From NCBI GenBank assembly GCA_013397115.1, contig VWZW01007303.1, positions 840,191 to 904,190 of the forward strand: a DNA stretch of 64,000 nt, written 5' to 3'. A model generated the notes under the pieces. The model was not told the origin of the DNA. It saw only the letters and a program-made list of their open reading frames with translations, and did not search any database. A program made the position numbers and the translations under genes. The stretch comes from Edolisoma coerulescens. Its lineage: Eukaryota; Chordata; Aves; Passeriformes; Campephagidae. Shown here one piece after another: positions 24,621-37,006 of the stretch. Numbering within the stretch: position 1 is the first letter of the stretch; every line of letters starts with the position of its first letter.

Positions 24621-27600
24621 TTTTAAGGCTGTTTCGTGAAATCTTTTAATGACGGCCCTGCACACGGGTGCTGGGCACTCTGGCTGCAGAGCTGGCTGCT
24701 CGGCAGGGCTTTTTATTTGTTTTACACGAGACACAGACTCCCAAACACAGAGGGTGAAACAGAGAGTACGGTATAGGGATCTCTCTGTAGAACAAGAACT
24801 CTACTTACCCTTTACATTACCACGACCACGTGGGATAAGAGGCTGTAGAAATTGTTCCCACTTTCCCTGAAGTGTCTCCAGCAAAGAGTGAATTTAGATT
24901 TATTAAGATGGTTAGTTACTCCATGGTTAAGTTATGTGCTCCTCGCTACTGGTTAAGGCTGTGTGCATTTCACAGCGATTTATGGCAGCCCAACTGGTGG
25001 ATGACACAGTTCACAATGATGGAAATGGGTGGTATATTTTTATGAAAGCCATATGTGCCCCTCAGGTTATCTGTCTGATGTAACCACTGTACTCAGGCAG
25101 GTTAATAATCCCCATCCCATAAATGAGGAAATACATAGGAAATGAAACATCAGTAAATACAATTTCTTGAGGAAACCATGCAAAGAAAGTTACCTGCTCA
25201 CAATCCTCCCTTGCAACTCTGCTTAGCAGCAACTGTAATAGAAAGATTCCCTTCTCCCAGAGCTGAATTTCGAATCAAAGGGAGGGAAAGGAAGAAAACA
25301 GAAACCACTGGACAAAAGTTGCCATGGCACTTCATCTATATTTATATATATATGAATATATCTGGTTGTGAATATAGTTGAAAACCCAAGTGACTTCAGC
25401 CCAGCAATCTGGGTTTCAAGGGGCTCAGCCCCACGAGGAGGGGCAGGAGGGCAGGAATTCATCCAGAGGGTGCAGTCCCCAGAGAACCCAGGAGATTTAT
25501 GCCTAGCACAAAACAAATCAACACCAGACTAGCCTAAAGCCCCTCACTAATAAAAACCTGTACAGGGGGAGGGAATAAACCCCCACTATTCAGCTGAAAG
25601 TTCATTACTTCCACAGGAGGAATGAAAACAGGCTGGAGAGCTGGTGATCACAAGTAACCAAAGATCAGCTATTAAAAGGCACTGAAAATCTGCTACAAAA
25701 GGTTAGTAACCCCAAGGCAGTGCTTCAGTCAAATTTAATTTTTGCTCAAAATTTCTTACAAACAGGCACTGAGAACCTGCAAGCAAGACTCCATCAGCTG
25801 GGGTTTATTCTGGGTTTCAAGCAGCTGCATCCAAGCAAAAGAGGGGAAGCAGAAGTCCTTTCCTCTATGCACTGCCTTGATTTCTCAGTTGTGATCCCTG
25901 CTGCAGTGCTGGTTGCCTTCCAGTATTCCAGCCCCTGACCAATCTCCCCGTGACTCAGTTTCTCAACATGTTAAAAATCTGGGAGGCAAGGCCAGCACAG
26001 GCACAAAATCACAGCCTCTGCTCTGCTGTGATCCTGCAGAAACACCAGATAAGCATTAAGGGTTAATAATCTCAGGCTTACAGGATTTGAGTATTATGCA
26101 TTTGTTTATTTAATGCTTTACATGAATGCTAATGAAGTTATTAACAGGCCTGCATGTTGCCTATTGTTTTTCTTGGGTTTAGTGTCTGCACCATCCTGCC
26201 TTATCCCTTCTGCTCCATGAGCTGGCCAACACCCAGCTCTTCCAAATCCCCGAATCAGTGTTCTATCCTGGATTCTCAGTTTCCTGATCAAAGACTGTAT
26301 TTTTTTAAACTTCTTTGTTGAAACACTATCTTTAAAAAAAATCTCATCAAGATAAAGCAATTCTATTTCCCCACACCAGATATTTTCTGTGACACAAAAC
26401 TGCAATCCCACATGGCCTTATTGTCTTTTAATTAGATCAGAGGATATGTAAATGAGACAATATTTCTTAGGTCCCATTAACTGATGTCTCCAGGAGGATC
26501 AGAAGGGGCTGAACCGGGCAGGACACGCTCCCCTGACATCCACACCCTCACACTGCCCCATGCTCCTCAGGGAAGTCTTTGATTTACTGGAAATGCCAGT
26601 GTTTTGTGGCCTTATTGCTGCCAAAACTGCTCCAAGTCTGCAGACCAAAATCCCTTTTTTCCTGCAACCAGGGCACACAGGGCAAGTGCAGGGGTGCAAG
26701 CGCTGGGGTGACTCCACGTGCCAATGCAGACACCTCCCTCCCAGCTCTGCTTCTGCCACAGACATGAGGAAAAGGGCTCAAAGGGAAGCCAAAGATTTAT
26801 ATGGGAGCAGGCAGGAGAAATAACTGGAAGTTTAAAGCAGGGATGATCTGTACAGCAATGCAGGCACAGGACTTCATTCTGTAGCCTTTACCCTGAGTGA
26901 TGGGAACACCCCTGAGTTCCCAACACCAACAGGATTGACTGATGACACAAATCAGAAATACTTTTTATTTTTAAAGCAGCTGTGGAAAGGGTAACATCCC
27001 TGCTTCTGCAGTCAGGTGGCTGATAGCTGGGGCATCACAGCAACTTTGTAAGGCAGGGATGGGATCAGGCCTACCTACTCTGAGGTGTAGGTTTACTGAA
27101 ATGCTGAAAAACCTTGCTAATAAGGAAACAGCATAGGGACACTTCCATAAAGCAAGTTGTGCCAGATGCAGCCCCTGACAGTGATGGCTCACACCTTCCT
27201 GTTCTTGGAAAAGGCAAACAAAAAACCCAAATGAAAGCACTGGGGGAATGTGAAAGTTGTCTGTATGAAGCAACGTGGGACTTGGGGGAGCAGGGCTGAC
27301 AGCTCTCACAGCAAACACCTGGATTTCCAAAGGGAAAGAACATCAAGGCAGAAGAAACAGACTGTTTTCCAGGATACAGAGTTTTAGTGCCTGGGATCTC
27401 ACACAGTTTCCTGAACTTCCATTCTCATTCAGGACAGTCTCGTCTCTTTCCACTAAATGAGGGAGCACAACTCCGTGACTCATTTCTCTGCCTGCGTGGG
27501 AGTGGGAAAAGCAGCTGGAATCCATCCCTGGAGCACAAGGAGAGTTTGCAGTACACACCAGTGCAGGAAACCACCCATTAAACCTGTGGCCAGGTAGAGA

Positions 27601-30510
27601 CAAGCACTGCAGCACCTGTCAGTTTGACCCAGCAGCTCCTGGAGAGCTCTGCTTTGGGGCTGGAAATGGGTAACCCCACAAGGCAGGGCCCGATTGGAAC
27701 CAGCTGAACCATTTGTTCCTGATGATTCCAGGGTTCCTCCCGCTCGCCTCCCCCGCCATCCCAGCCCTGCAGGAGCTGCAGCGCAGCACAGCCACGTGCC
27801 CTCCTGCTGTCACAGACAAGGCCTCGCCAGGAAGCGGCTCTGCACCAAAATAACTCTGTTGATTTGCTACTTTGCATTGAAAAAAAATTTTAAAAAGAGA
27901 CTGTTGTAAATTGCAGACACACATGACAGAGCTGCGTGGAATCCAAGCTCAGCTGACTGGCAGACGGAAGCCCAAAGACCTCGTCCCTGCTGGGGGCAGA
28001 TGTGCCTCTGCCAGAGGGTTTTCCTTCCCTCTGACTCGCTCCTCTTCTTCCTCAAGTGGCCTCCCAGGCACCTCCAAAGTTCAGCTGCTACAGGTAAAAG
28101 GACCTGCTGTGGGGAGATGGCTCCAAAAATTGGAATGTTCTTTGGCTGGCCTCCCAGGGAAAGCCAGGCCCTGCTGGGACTGCAGAACACACTCGTGGTG
28201 CCTCCGCTCCCGGACTGAGGCTGCACCAGCCTGAAGAGGTCTGGCTGACAAGAGCAAGTGGGGACAGACAGGACAGGGACACAGGGACCCAGGGACACTC
28301 CTGCCCTTGTCATTCCACACAGACCCGCAGCCTCTCCATGCAGCTTCACTCCCATGGAGAAGCCCTGGTTGCACCCATGGCCGGGATGACCCCCAGCCTG
28401 GCTGGCACAGTAGCCAAAGTACTTTGCATTTATTTAAAGATTTCCATCTAAGGATCTCATGTCAAGCCAAGGTTACAGATAACAGGGTGATGACTAGAAT
28501 ATGCTGGAATACCCTAAGGCTATTTTTTTTTTCTACTTTGGGTTGTTAAATAACACCAGCTTTTAGGCTACACTAGAAAAAGGAACTGAACAGTCTCACT
28601 GGAGGTTAAAACACAAACTAAATAAAAGCCTTGAGAGGACCTAAGGCACTTTGGTGCTGTCAGAAAGTTACATTAACTAATTGCAAGCATTACAAATCTA
28701 ACAAAAGAGGCAACAGAGCCCAGCTACAGCACAAACTCCTGACTCCAAAGGCTCCATTTATACGGAGTTCTCAGAAAAAGCAACCTTAGAAATGAAAAAT
28801 GAAAATAAATAACCTTTTTGTCAGTTTGTGGTTTATCATTTTCATGTCTGCATATTTCTAGACTCCAGCCAAGGCTAGACTGTTGCCTTTGGGCATTACC
28901 CACTCTCCTTGTGCCTCAGTTTCCCTATCCAAAAGTAAAGGTTAATTCCAGTGCTTCAAGCAAGCACTCAGGATTTCACAGAGCCAAGTGTTTTACAGCA
29001 ACACTGAATTCTCTTCCCATACAACTTTGCAGCTTTTCTGGTGCGACTGCAGGCTGAACCAGAAATGTGACAAAAAAGGCTGCTTTGCACATGGGCTTTC
29101 AAGTCCCCTTTCACACCAGAGCTTTAGGTCAAAATAAGAAGCAGATCTCCAAAGTATTTCCATTCATCTTCACTTGCAGGTTTTTAAGCAAAATATTAAT
29201 GTTGTAATAGTGACTTTCAGCCTGGTTTTGCATAAAGCACAATTAAAACTTTGCACCTCCAATGATAAAATGCAGAGAGAGCCTTCTATAAGATTCAAAA
29301 TATTCAATTTTTCTTCACAGTTTTTTTCCTTAAAAAAAAATAGTTTTCTGCAACATCATCCCTGGTTTTTCATCCCCTCATTACCACCACTCCTGGGGTT
29401 TCACTGGTGGCAGCAGGACTAGGAAACTGAGGAAGAGAAAAAACTCTGAAGAGACATGGCCTATGAAGTTCTCCATCTCCTGTTTTTAGGGAAATCACTT
29501 TAAATAGAGCAATAATTCCAAAGCTGAGCACTAGAAGTTAATGACTCATCAAAAGAACAGGAAATAGGAAACTTTAAGACCTTAAAGGCACAGCAAATAT
29601 GAAGCTATTTCATGTCACGTACAACACCACCACCCTAACTACAGTATTTCATGCTCAATGGGGGGAAGCAACATTTGAGACCATCTATCACAGTAATTAT
29701 GTGATGCTGGAGGGAGCACAACTTTATTTTTTATTCAGTTTGACCCTGAGCACCATCAAAATGGAAGACTACAAACATTTGAGAAGTGATATATTGGCAC
29801 CAGCCAACACTTAACCAAGAAAGATTTGTTAAAAAAAAATTAAAGTAAATAATTCAATTCTCACTAACTATTGGGAATTATTCCCCTGAAGTTCAAGTTA
29901 ACTGAGATTTGCCCCAATACAACAGAAGATTTCACATGAATACTTGAACTCCAATTCCACCACATAACTTCAGGCAGAAATAACTCTTCAGGAATTCTCT
30001 AAAACTTCTGGTCCCCTGTCTCCAAGCCCAATTCTCCACTCCTTCCATGCAGAAAAGCACATCTGCAAAACTTTATTCTACACTGATGCCTGAAGAACAG
30101 GTCTGTTTGATAATGTGGAAGAGGAGCATCGTTTACCCCGAAGAGCCAAAAACCACAGGCATCTCCTTCTGTTCCCATTGTCCTCCCGTGTCATCCTTAG
30201 CTGTGCTGCCAAAACAAATAATAACCAGTCTGATCTATGGAAGAACAACAATCTCTGCTTCATATACTGGAGGCAAAATGTTTTTCTACAAGTTATTGAA
30301 AGTAGCTGTGTTTGGATGACTGCTTCAGTAAATATGAAAAGCTCCTTCTCCGTTGCATTCCTGTGCTACTTTTAGAAGGACAAAAAGTCTGAATCTTAGA
30401 GAAAATCCACTGGTAACAAAACTGATGGTGGCAGAGCTGCTCTGACTGACAACCTTAAGCTAAACATTTTCTGGTTTGTGTTGTTTATGAAGGGCTTTTA
30501 TTGCAGAAGC

Positions 30511-30528
30511 GGGGGGGGGGGGGGGGGG
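30511..30528 (+). repeat. G18 homopolymer
   Basis: Eighteen consecutive G on the plus strand (C18 in the CUX1 transcript). This is unusually long for a G run and prone to sequencing and polymerase error, so the true length is uncertain. Confidence 0.92.
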
Positions 30529-30916
30529 CAGTACCCAAAATCCTCACAAGACTACTTAAAGCTGCCTGGTGAAAATGCAGCATTTCAGTGAAATTCGATA
30601 TTTTCTTTCATCAAAGGCAGGGAGCCTCAACCCACATGTTAACAGTAATGTAACAAGCCTACTGTATGTGCTGCAACCCAAGGTCCTTTTCCAATTAGAA
30701 TTCATTTAGGCTGGGGGAAAGCAGGGGTCGGAGCAAAGAGGTGGCTCTGGAATTGATCTCAAACTGGAATCCAACCATTCCGGCTGGGAGCTCAGCTGGG
30801 AATCCCAAGCACTTGCTTGGATTCTGCAGCAAACCAGAAGTGAAAGAGCACTGTGAGAGAGAACAGCTCGTCCCTGGAAAACTGAGGAAATGTATACAGA
30901 ATGTTTCTTTTTCTAC

Positions 30917-30917
30917 A

Positions 30918-30957
<40 letters not shown>

Positions 30958-30958
30958 A
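30917..30958 (+). repeat. (AAAG)n microsatellite
   Basis: About ten perfect AAAG units, purine only on the plus strand and TTTC in the CUX1 transcript. It produces lysine-rich open frames that are not genes. Confidence 0.95.
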
Positions 30959-33900
30959 GTCTGTTGCACTAGGGTAAAAAAACCAACCCCAACATTCTTT
31001 AATTTTGCTGAAACTCAAGCCTGAGTTTGCTTTTCAGTTCCAGGTCTGATAGAATCTCCAGATCAAACTTATTAGTGTTGGTTAAATCCAGGTTTGCTGA
31101 TAGGAACGTGTGGGACAGCAAACAAAATCAGTGTCAGGCCTCGAGAGAGGATGTGCCTCTTTAATTGAAAAAGGCAGAGTAATCATTCATTTATTTAACC
31201 CAGAGATGATTATAATCTGAAAACCTTGAAATCCTCTTACACAACAACTGTTTTGGCAAGCCCCTCTGTGTTCCAACAAATATTAAACTGTGCTTGCCAT
31301 TTGTCTAAGGAATCTTGTATTAATAAACATGAAGAAGAACACTTTTACCTCCCACACTCAATGACAGAAGAAAACAAAGACCAGCTGTATTCATCAATGG
31401 ATCCTTGTTCTGCACATAAAGGCTAATTACATTTTACTTCAAGCCTACACATGGAAAACTTTGCTCCTGCCATCTTGTCAAAGGCAGCTTCTGATATTCC
31501 AGCTGACAGACTGCAATGACGGCACATAATAAACTTCTTTTTGTCATTAACACCTTCAGCGCCCGGCCCGGGGCTCTGCTGGGGCTCAGGGAAGGGGCAG
31601 GGGCAGCACGCACCCACCTGCTGGGAATTTTGTACGTGGGGATGACAGAACTGGACTGGAAATTTTAATTCCAGCCGCTGATCTCATCTGGAGGTGCCTG
31701 GCTGTGCCTCTGTCCCTCCCTTTGCACGTACGGTACTTTGAACAGGACATTGTGAAAAGATAAACAAGTGGGACAGAATGATTCCCAACTTTTAAGATCA
31801 CCACAACCGGTCTCCAGGATAAAATCCAGACTCCTTAATGCTGATAATGAAGACTTCTCACTCTGTATTTCTTTTGCTTCTCGGGTTTTTTTTTCCTTGT
31901 TTGAAAGATTTTCAAAGTTTCAAGTAGTTGAAAGACAGCTTTATTCTGAGACTGAAAATCTTAAAAGCACTGTTAGCTTTAAAAAATTGACAATTATCTG
32001 TTTTTTTCCTGAAGGCACTCCAATTCATCTGCATCAAATAAGCGTCTGTAAAACTAACAATTCTGGCCTAAGATAAAAATCACATGTTTTTAAAACATAA
32101 AATTAAAATTGGCAATACAAGTAGCTTTTCAGACTTAGATCAAAAGAGGGCTTCTCTTAAGAAAAGAATCAAACTGTCTTTCACCCTTTTTATTGGTGTT
32201 TTTTCAGCCTTTCTCCCAGCTTTTACAATTAAAATAGATGACTCAATTTCACTGTCTACATTCAGTTCCCTTTTCATGTTCTTCTAGATTTCCATATTGC
32301 AAAATTTGGGCTACAAACTCTACAGACGACTGTTGTTATGCAAGAACTATTCCTGCCATAAATATCCAAAACAATGATAAAATATTTCTGCTGTTTTTAG
32401 GTCCTACAAGTTTGTTTTCACAGTACATTAGTCTGGGAGATAAAGTACAAGCTTAATGTCTGCTTCAGGATTCAGCTCCATGACCACTATATTCCAGACC
32501 CAGCCTCCATAACCATTCTGCTACAGAACACAATAAACTTCTTGTTACTGCAGATGCTACTAATTTTATGTAATTCTAGATAAATTAGGTAAGAGTCATT
32601 CTCAAGATCATATAAAAAAGAAATATTTCTGTGTGAATCTCCCTGAAAGAATGAGATTAGAAATGCAAACAAATCTTTCAGAGAACAGATTTTGCTCAGT
32701 GTAAGATAAATTACAGCACTTAGGGAACCCGTATTAAAAAATGAACCACTCTGCAAATAAACACATTAAAAAGGGTGAGGGGTTATTAGGTTCAGTGCCT
32801 ACAACCACTGATCTCTGCCTGTTCCCCCAGAAGCGACTGCAAGATGAAATAACAGCAACAATATCAGTTATGTGCAGGAAAAAACAAAGGCAATCTGCAG
32901 GAATTTAAGGCTCCATCTGATCCAGCATTTGTTTACATCCCTCAGAGGGGGAGGAATCAATGAGGGAACAGAACAACTTTTGATCCCCTTACATGGAACT
33001 CATCCTCCAAGGAGCTCAAAGGAAACTGGACTTCCAGAGCCAGACCAAAATTCACCTGAAAGATTATCCTGAAGGACGTAAAAGGTGTTTGAACTCCAAG
33101 TGCTGACTGTTAAAACGACCATGAGCTGAATTTTGTGAGCTCTGGGTTCCCCACATCCTCAGTGGGGAATCAGATCCTCAGCAGGCACAGAACCACGGGG
33201 TAAGAAGTTTAGAATTGGTGCCTGTTTGACTGGTTTTTAACCCTGGGCAGTGGGCACAGGGAGGTGACACTGAGTCCCAGCCCTTCCCTTGCAGTGTCCC
33301 AGCCATCTGAAACATGGGCTGCTTCGTTCCCATCCCATTTCCAGACACCGAAATGACTCTTTGTGCTTAATCCCGCTGATCATGAGAATTCCTTCTCATT
33401 ATTAACTTTCCTTAAATATGAAGGGTTCAAAGGAAACCAGCAGCAGTCTGTCTCTTTTGTTGTTCCCTGCCCTGATTGTTAATAAAACCAGAGGATAATT
33501 GGAAACAGTAGCTATTAAGAAGACAAGAATATATATTTTTAAGACTACCTTCATGTTCTACTTGAAAACAAGGAAAATCTGCCCAAAATGCTACTTTTGG
33601 TAATTAGGGATGAACCTGGCAGAGCAAGAACTGCTACCCCAAAAGCAGAAAGAGCCAGGGTGCCTAAGAGTCAGAAATCCTTTACTAAATGAAGCTTTAT
33701 TTTCACCAAGATGGGAAGATCACAGTAGAAGTACCTTATTTCTGAAACTTCCCTATTTCTAAATAAAATACAAGAGATATACAGGGTAAGAGATACACAG
33801 AATGAAGCACCTGAGAATGAAACCAGGAATGCAGCAGTGTGTGTGCCAGGAAAAGTGTCTTGTTGAGGGGAAGAAAATATGAAAACTAATAATCTCTCCA

Positions 33901-34045
33901 TAGGAGGCCAAATTATGACCGTGTTTCCCAAAAAACTTGGATGCCTGAATCTCCCTCATCTCATCTCTTTCCAACAGACAGATGCAAAACAAAAAAATCA
34001 GTGATACCCCGAAGGAAGACATAGAAAGAAAACAGGGAAATCTTA

Positions 34046-34851
<806 letters not shown>

Positions 34852-34928
34852 CTGTTTGCAAAGCTTGAACTTTGTGTTCAGCTTCCTCCAGCTTCGAGGC
34901 TGTCGACATCTGTGTCTCCTGCAATTTT
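34852..34928 (-). CDS. CUX1: CUX1 coding exon (about exon 7), KLQETQMSTASK segment
   Basis: The exon is too short to stand out as an open frame; it was found by translating the minus strand downstream of the previous exon. The acceptor is the strongly pyrimidine-rich ctctcccttcacag-like tract (AG at 34929-34930), followed by A completing Arg, 25 codons from KLQETQMSTASKLEE to KVQALQT, and G before donor gtttgg (GT at 34850-34851). Length is 77 bp, phase 2 to phase 1. The donor is weaker than its neighbours (gtttgg rather than gtaag or gtgag). Compared with remembered mammalian sequence, Ala replaces Thr in MSTASK and Ser in VQALQT. The segment continues the coiled coil. Confidence 0.95.
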
Positions 34929-36882
34929 CTGTGAAGGGGAGAGGAGAGGTGAGAGCAGAGCTCGTGATCACGTCAAACAACTCATCTGTGCCTCGCAAAT
35001 TTGGAGGATGGAGCGATTAAACGTCCCAACTGGAATCAGACAACTGCCAACACCACACAGGCTACGAGGTGCTTCCGTGGGACCCATAAATCCTGTCACG
35101 TTGTGAGATGCTGTTCCTACTTTGTGGTCCCACTTATTAAAATTTTAACAGTGTAGCCACCTCATAACATAAGCTGTGAACATTATACAAGAGTTGACTG
35201 CTATATAAATGACAACTTCAGTGGAAGGTTTTCTTGAGCATAATTTGTTTTGGAAATGTCACACACATTGAGAAAATTGTCACCAAGCACCCTCTGTTGT
35301 ACAAAGTTAGTACAAGAAGAATGATACATTTCCATTTTAGTGTCATAATGAAGGAATTTGTTGCCACAACTGAGAGAGTGAATAGATGCAGCAGCTGTTT
35401 CATCAGAGCTGTAATGGGTGCCAAATGCAGCAATATTATTAGCTACTCTTTAAGAAAACACACATATTTCAAAACAAATCTCACAGTGATATTTTCTATA
35501 GAACATGAGCAAAACTTTAATATGCTCCCATTTCTGACGTCCACAGGCAACATTTTCTTGTTTGTGTCAGTTAAACTCATTTTTACATCATCTAGCCACG
35601 CAGCCACTGCACTCCTTGCTAAGGGCCAGGCTGCAGGAGTTACAAAACTCATCTTTGAAAGGAGCTGCTCCAGCATCTCCCAAGAGCCGTGCTTTTTACA
35701 ACACTGCTTTTAGGATATTCTGCAGATCTCAGAATTGTGAAATGGCTTATGAAACTACCAGCATCCTGCCTGCACTCCACAGGGTACAGAAATTTATTCT
35801 CCAACACTGCTGACCAGGTTAATAACTATTTATAGCGAGAATCATGCGTCAGTCCCCTTCATACAGAACCATATACTTTGAGACCTCAAAACCTCTCTCA
35901 CACACACTTTTATTTGCATTCCACGACCTGCCATTTTGTTTTATTTTTAAGTACATTGAAATTCCAGTTGTTAAAACCACTGCTTACAAGCTGCTGATCA
36001 GAAAAGCAACCACAGGTATTGATGAATCAAAAATAAGCTTGGCATCCACTGGTAGATTCTCCCCACTCAGCCCTGAATTTAAACAACCAACCCTCCAACT
36101 GAAAAGCTCATGTGAACTGAAGGTTTTCCACGCTATGTTGAACATATTATAGCTTCAGTGTTATTGCTCCATGGGAGAAATAAATTCTCAGGGCAGGGAA
36201 TGCAGCTGAAAGAACTCCCTCTTTAGCCCTTTCGTTTTCTCCTGCCTGATTTATTTGCCCACCAACCTAAAGATTCAAACGCTCCCTGCTCATTTGCAGA
36301 AGATCAGAAATACATCCAAAAAGTTTTTTTAAAAATCAGTAATAAACAATGAAAACCCTTCTCCATTTTGGCGTGTAGGAAGATGCAAACCTTCCCAGGG
36401 TAATTCAGGAAGGCATCCCCTCTCTCGGCCATTCCCAGGGGAGCAGGGGTGGCGCATCCCTGGCGCAGGCTGTGGGTGCAGTGGATCTCCCCCAGCCCAG
36501 GGCTGCAGAGCCTGTGCCACGGCTCTGTGACACACAGGGAATTACCCTGGCTAATGGAGACAGATGGGTGTCACAGAGGACAGTACAGCCAGGGAGGAAT
36601 AAAAGCAGGTTTGCACCCTCCTGAACATGACACCCCCCCACCACAGCACGGAGAGACAATCTGTCCTTGTTTCACTTCCACGCTCTCCCGATTGTTTTTC
36701 TGGGCAAAGTTGAGTATCAAATGATTCCGTGTCACACGCATAAATCGCCAGAATCACTCAATAGATGAGCTGTCTCCAGCCACCAGTCCTGGCTGGGAAG
36801 ATTAAACAGAAAAATACCCCTCTCCTCCTCCCCAGCACCCAGAGCCACACACACACACACACACACACAGAGACACTCTCAC
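34929..36882 (-). other. CUX1: CUX1 intron (1954 bp)
   Basis: Non-coding intron between the 124-bp and 77-bp exons. It begins, in gene sense, with the (TG)12 tract. The rest is unique sequence. The 159-codon plus-strand frame at 35234-35713 shows no recognisable domain and is antisense to the gene. Confidence 0.9.
36846..36869 (-). repeat. (TG)12 tract 14 nt from a CUX1 5' splice site
   Basis: On the plus strand this is (CA)12; in the CUX1 pre-mRNA it is (UG)12, starting at intron nucleotide 14 after the donor gtgaga of the 124-bp exon. UG-repeat RNA is a known binding site for TDP-43 and CELF/BRUNOL proteins, which can change exon inclusion. The effect here is inferred. Confidence 0.93.
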
Positions 36883-37006
36883 CTCTCCTTCTCCGCAAAA
36901 TCATTTTGTAACTTTTGTTCCTTTTCAAGGGCTATGTTCTCCGCTTGGTTCTTCAGGGTCTGTTCATATTCTCGGATTTTCTCCTTAAGTGCTTTTATTG
37001 TAACCT
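36883..37006 (-). CDS. CUX1: CUX1 coding exon (about exon 6), VTIKALKEKI segment
   Basis: The minus strand has acceptor ctattgtttttgtgcag (AG at 37007-37008), then AG completing Glu, 40 codons from VTIKALKEKIREYEQ to KLQNDFAEKE, and AG before donor gtgaga (GT at 36881-36882). Length is 124 bp, phase 1 to phase 2. The peptide is a continuous charged helix (EKIREYEQTLKNQAE), typical coiled coil. It has Asn in NQAENIAL where mammals, from memory, have Thr. The nearest upstream in-frame Met of the open frame lies in the intron and is not a start codon. A (TG)12 tract begins 14 nt inside the downstream intron and may affect splicing. Confidence 0.97.

Noticed and set aside
35234..35713. 159-codon plus-strand frame antisense to CUX1
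   Set aside because: No domain and AT-rich intronic composition.
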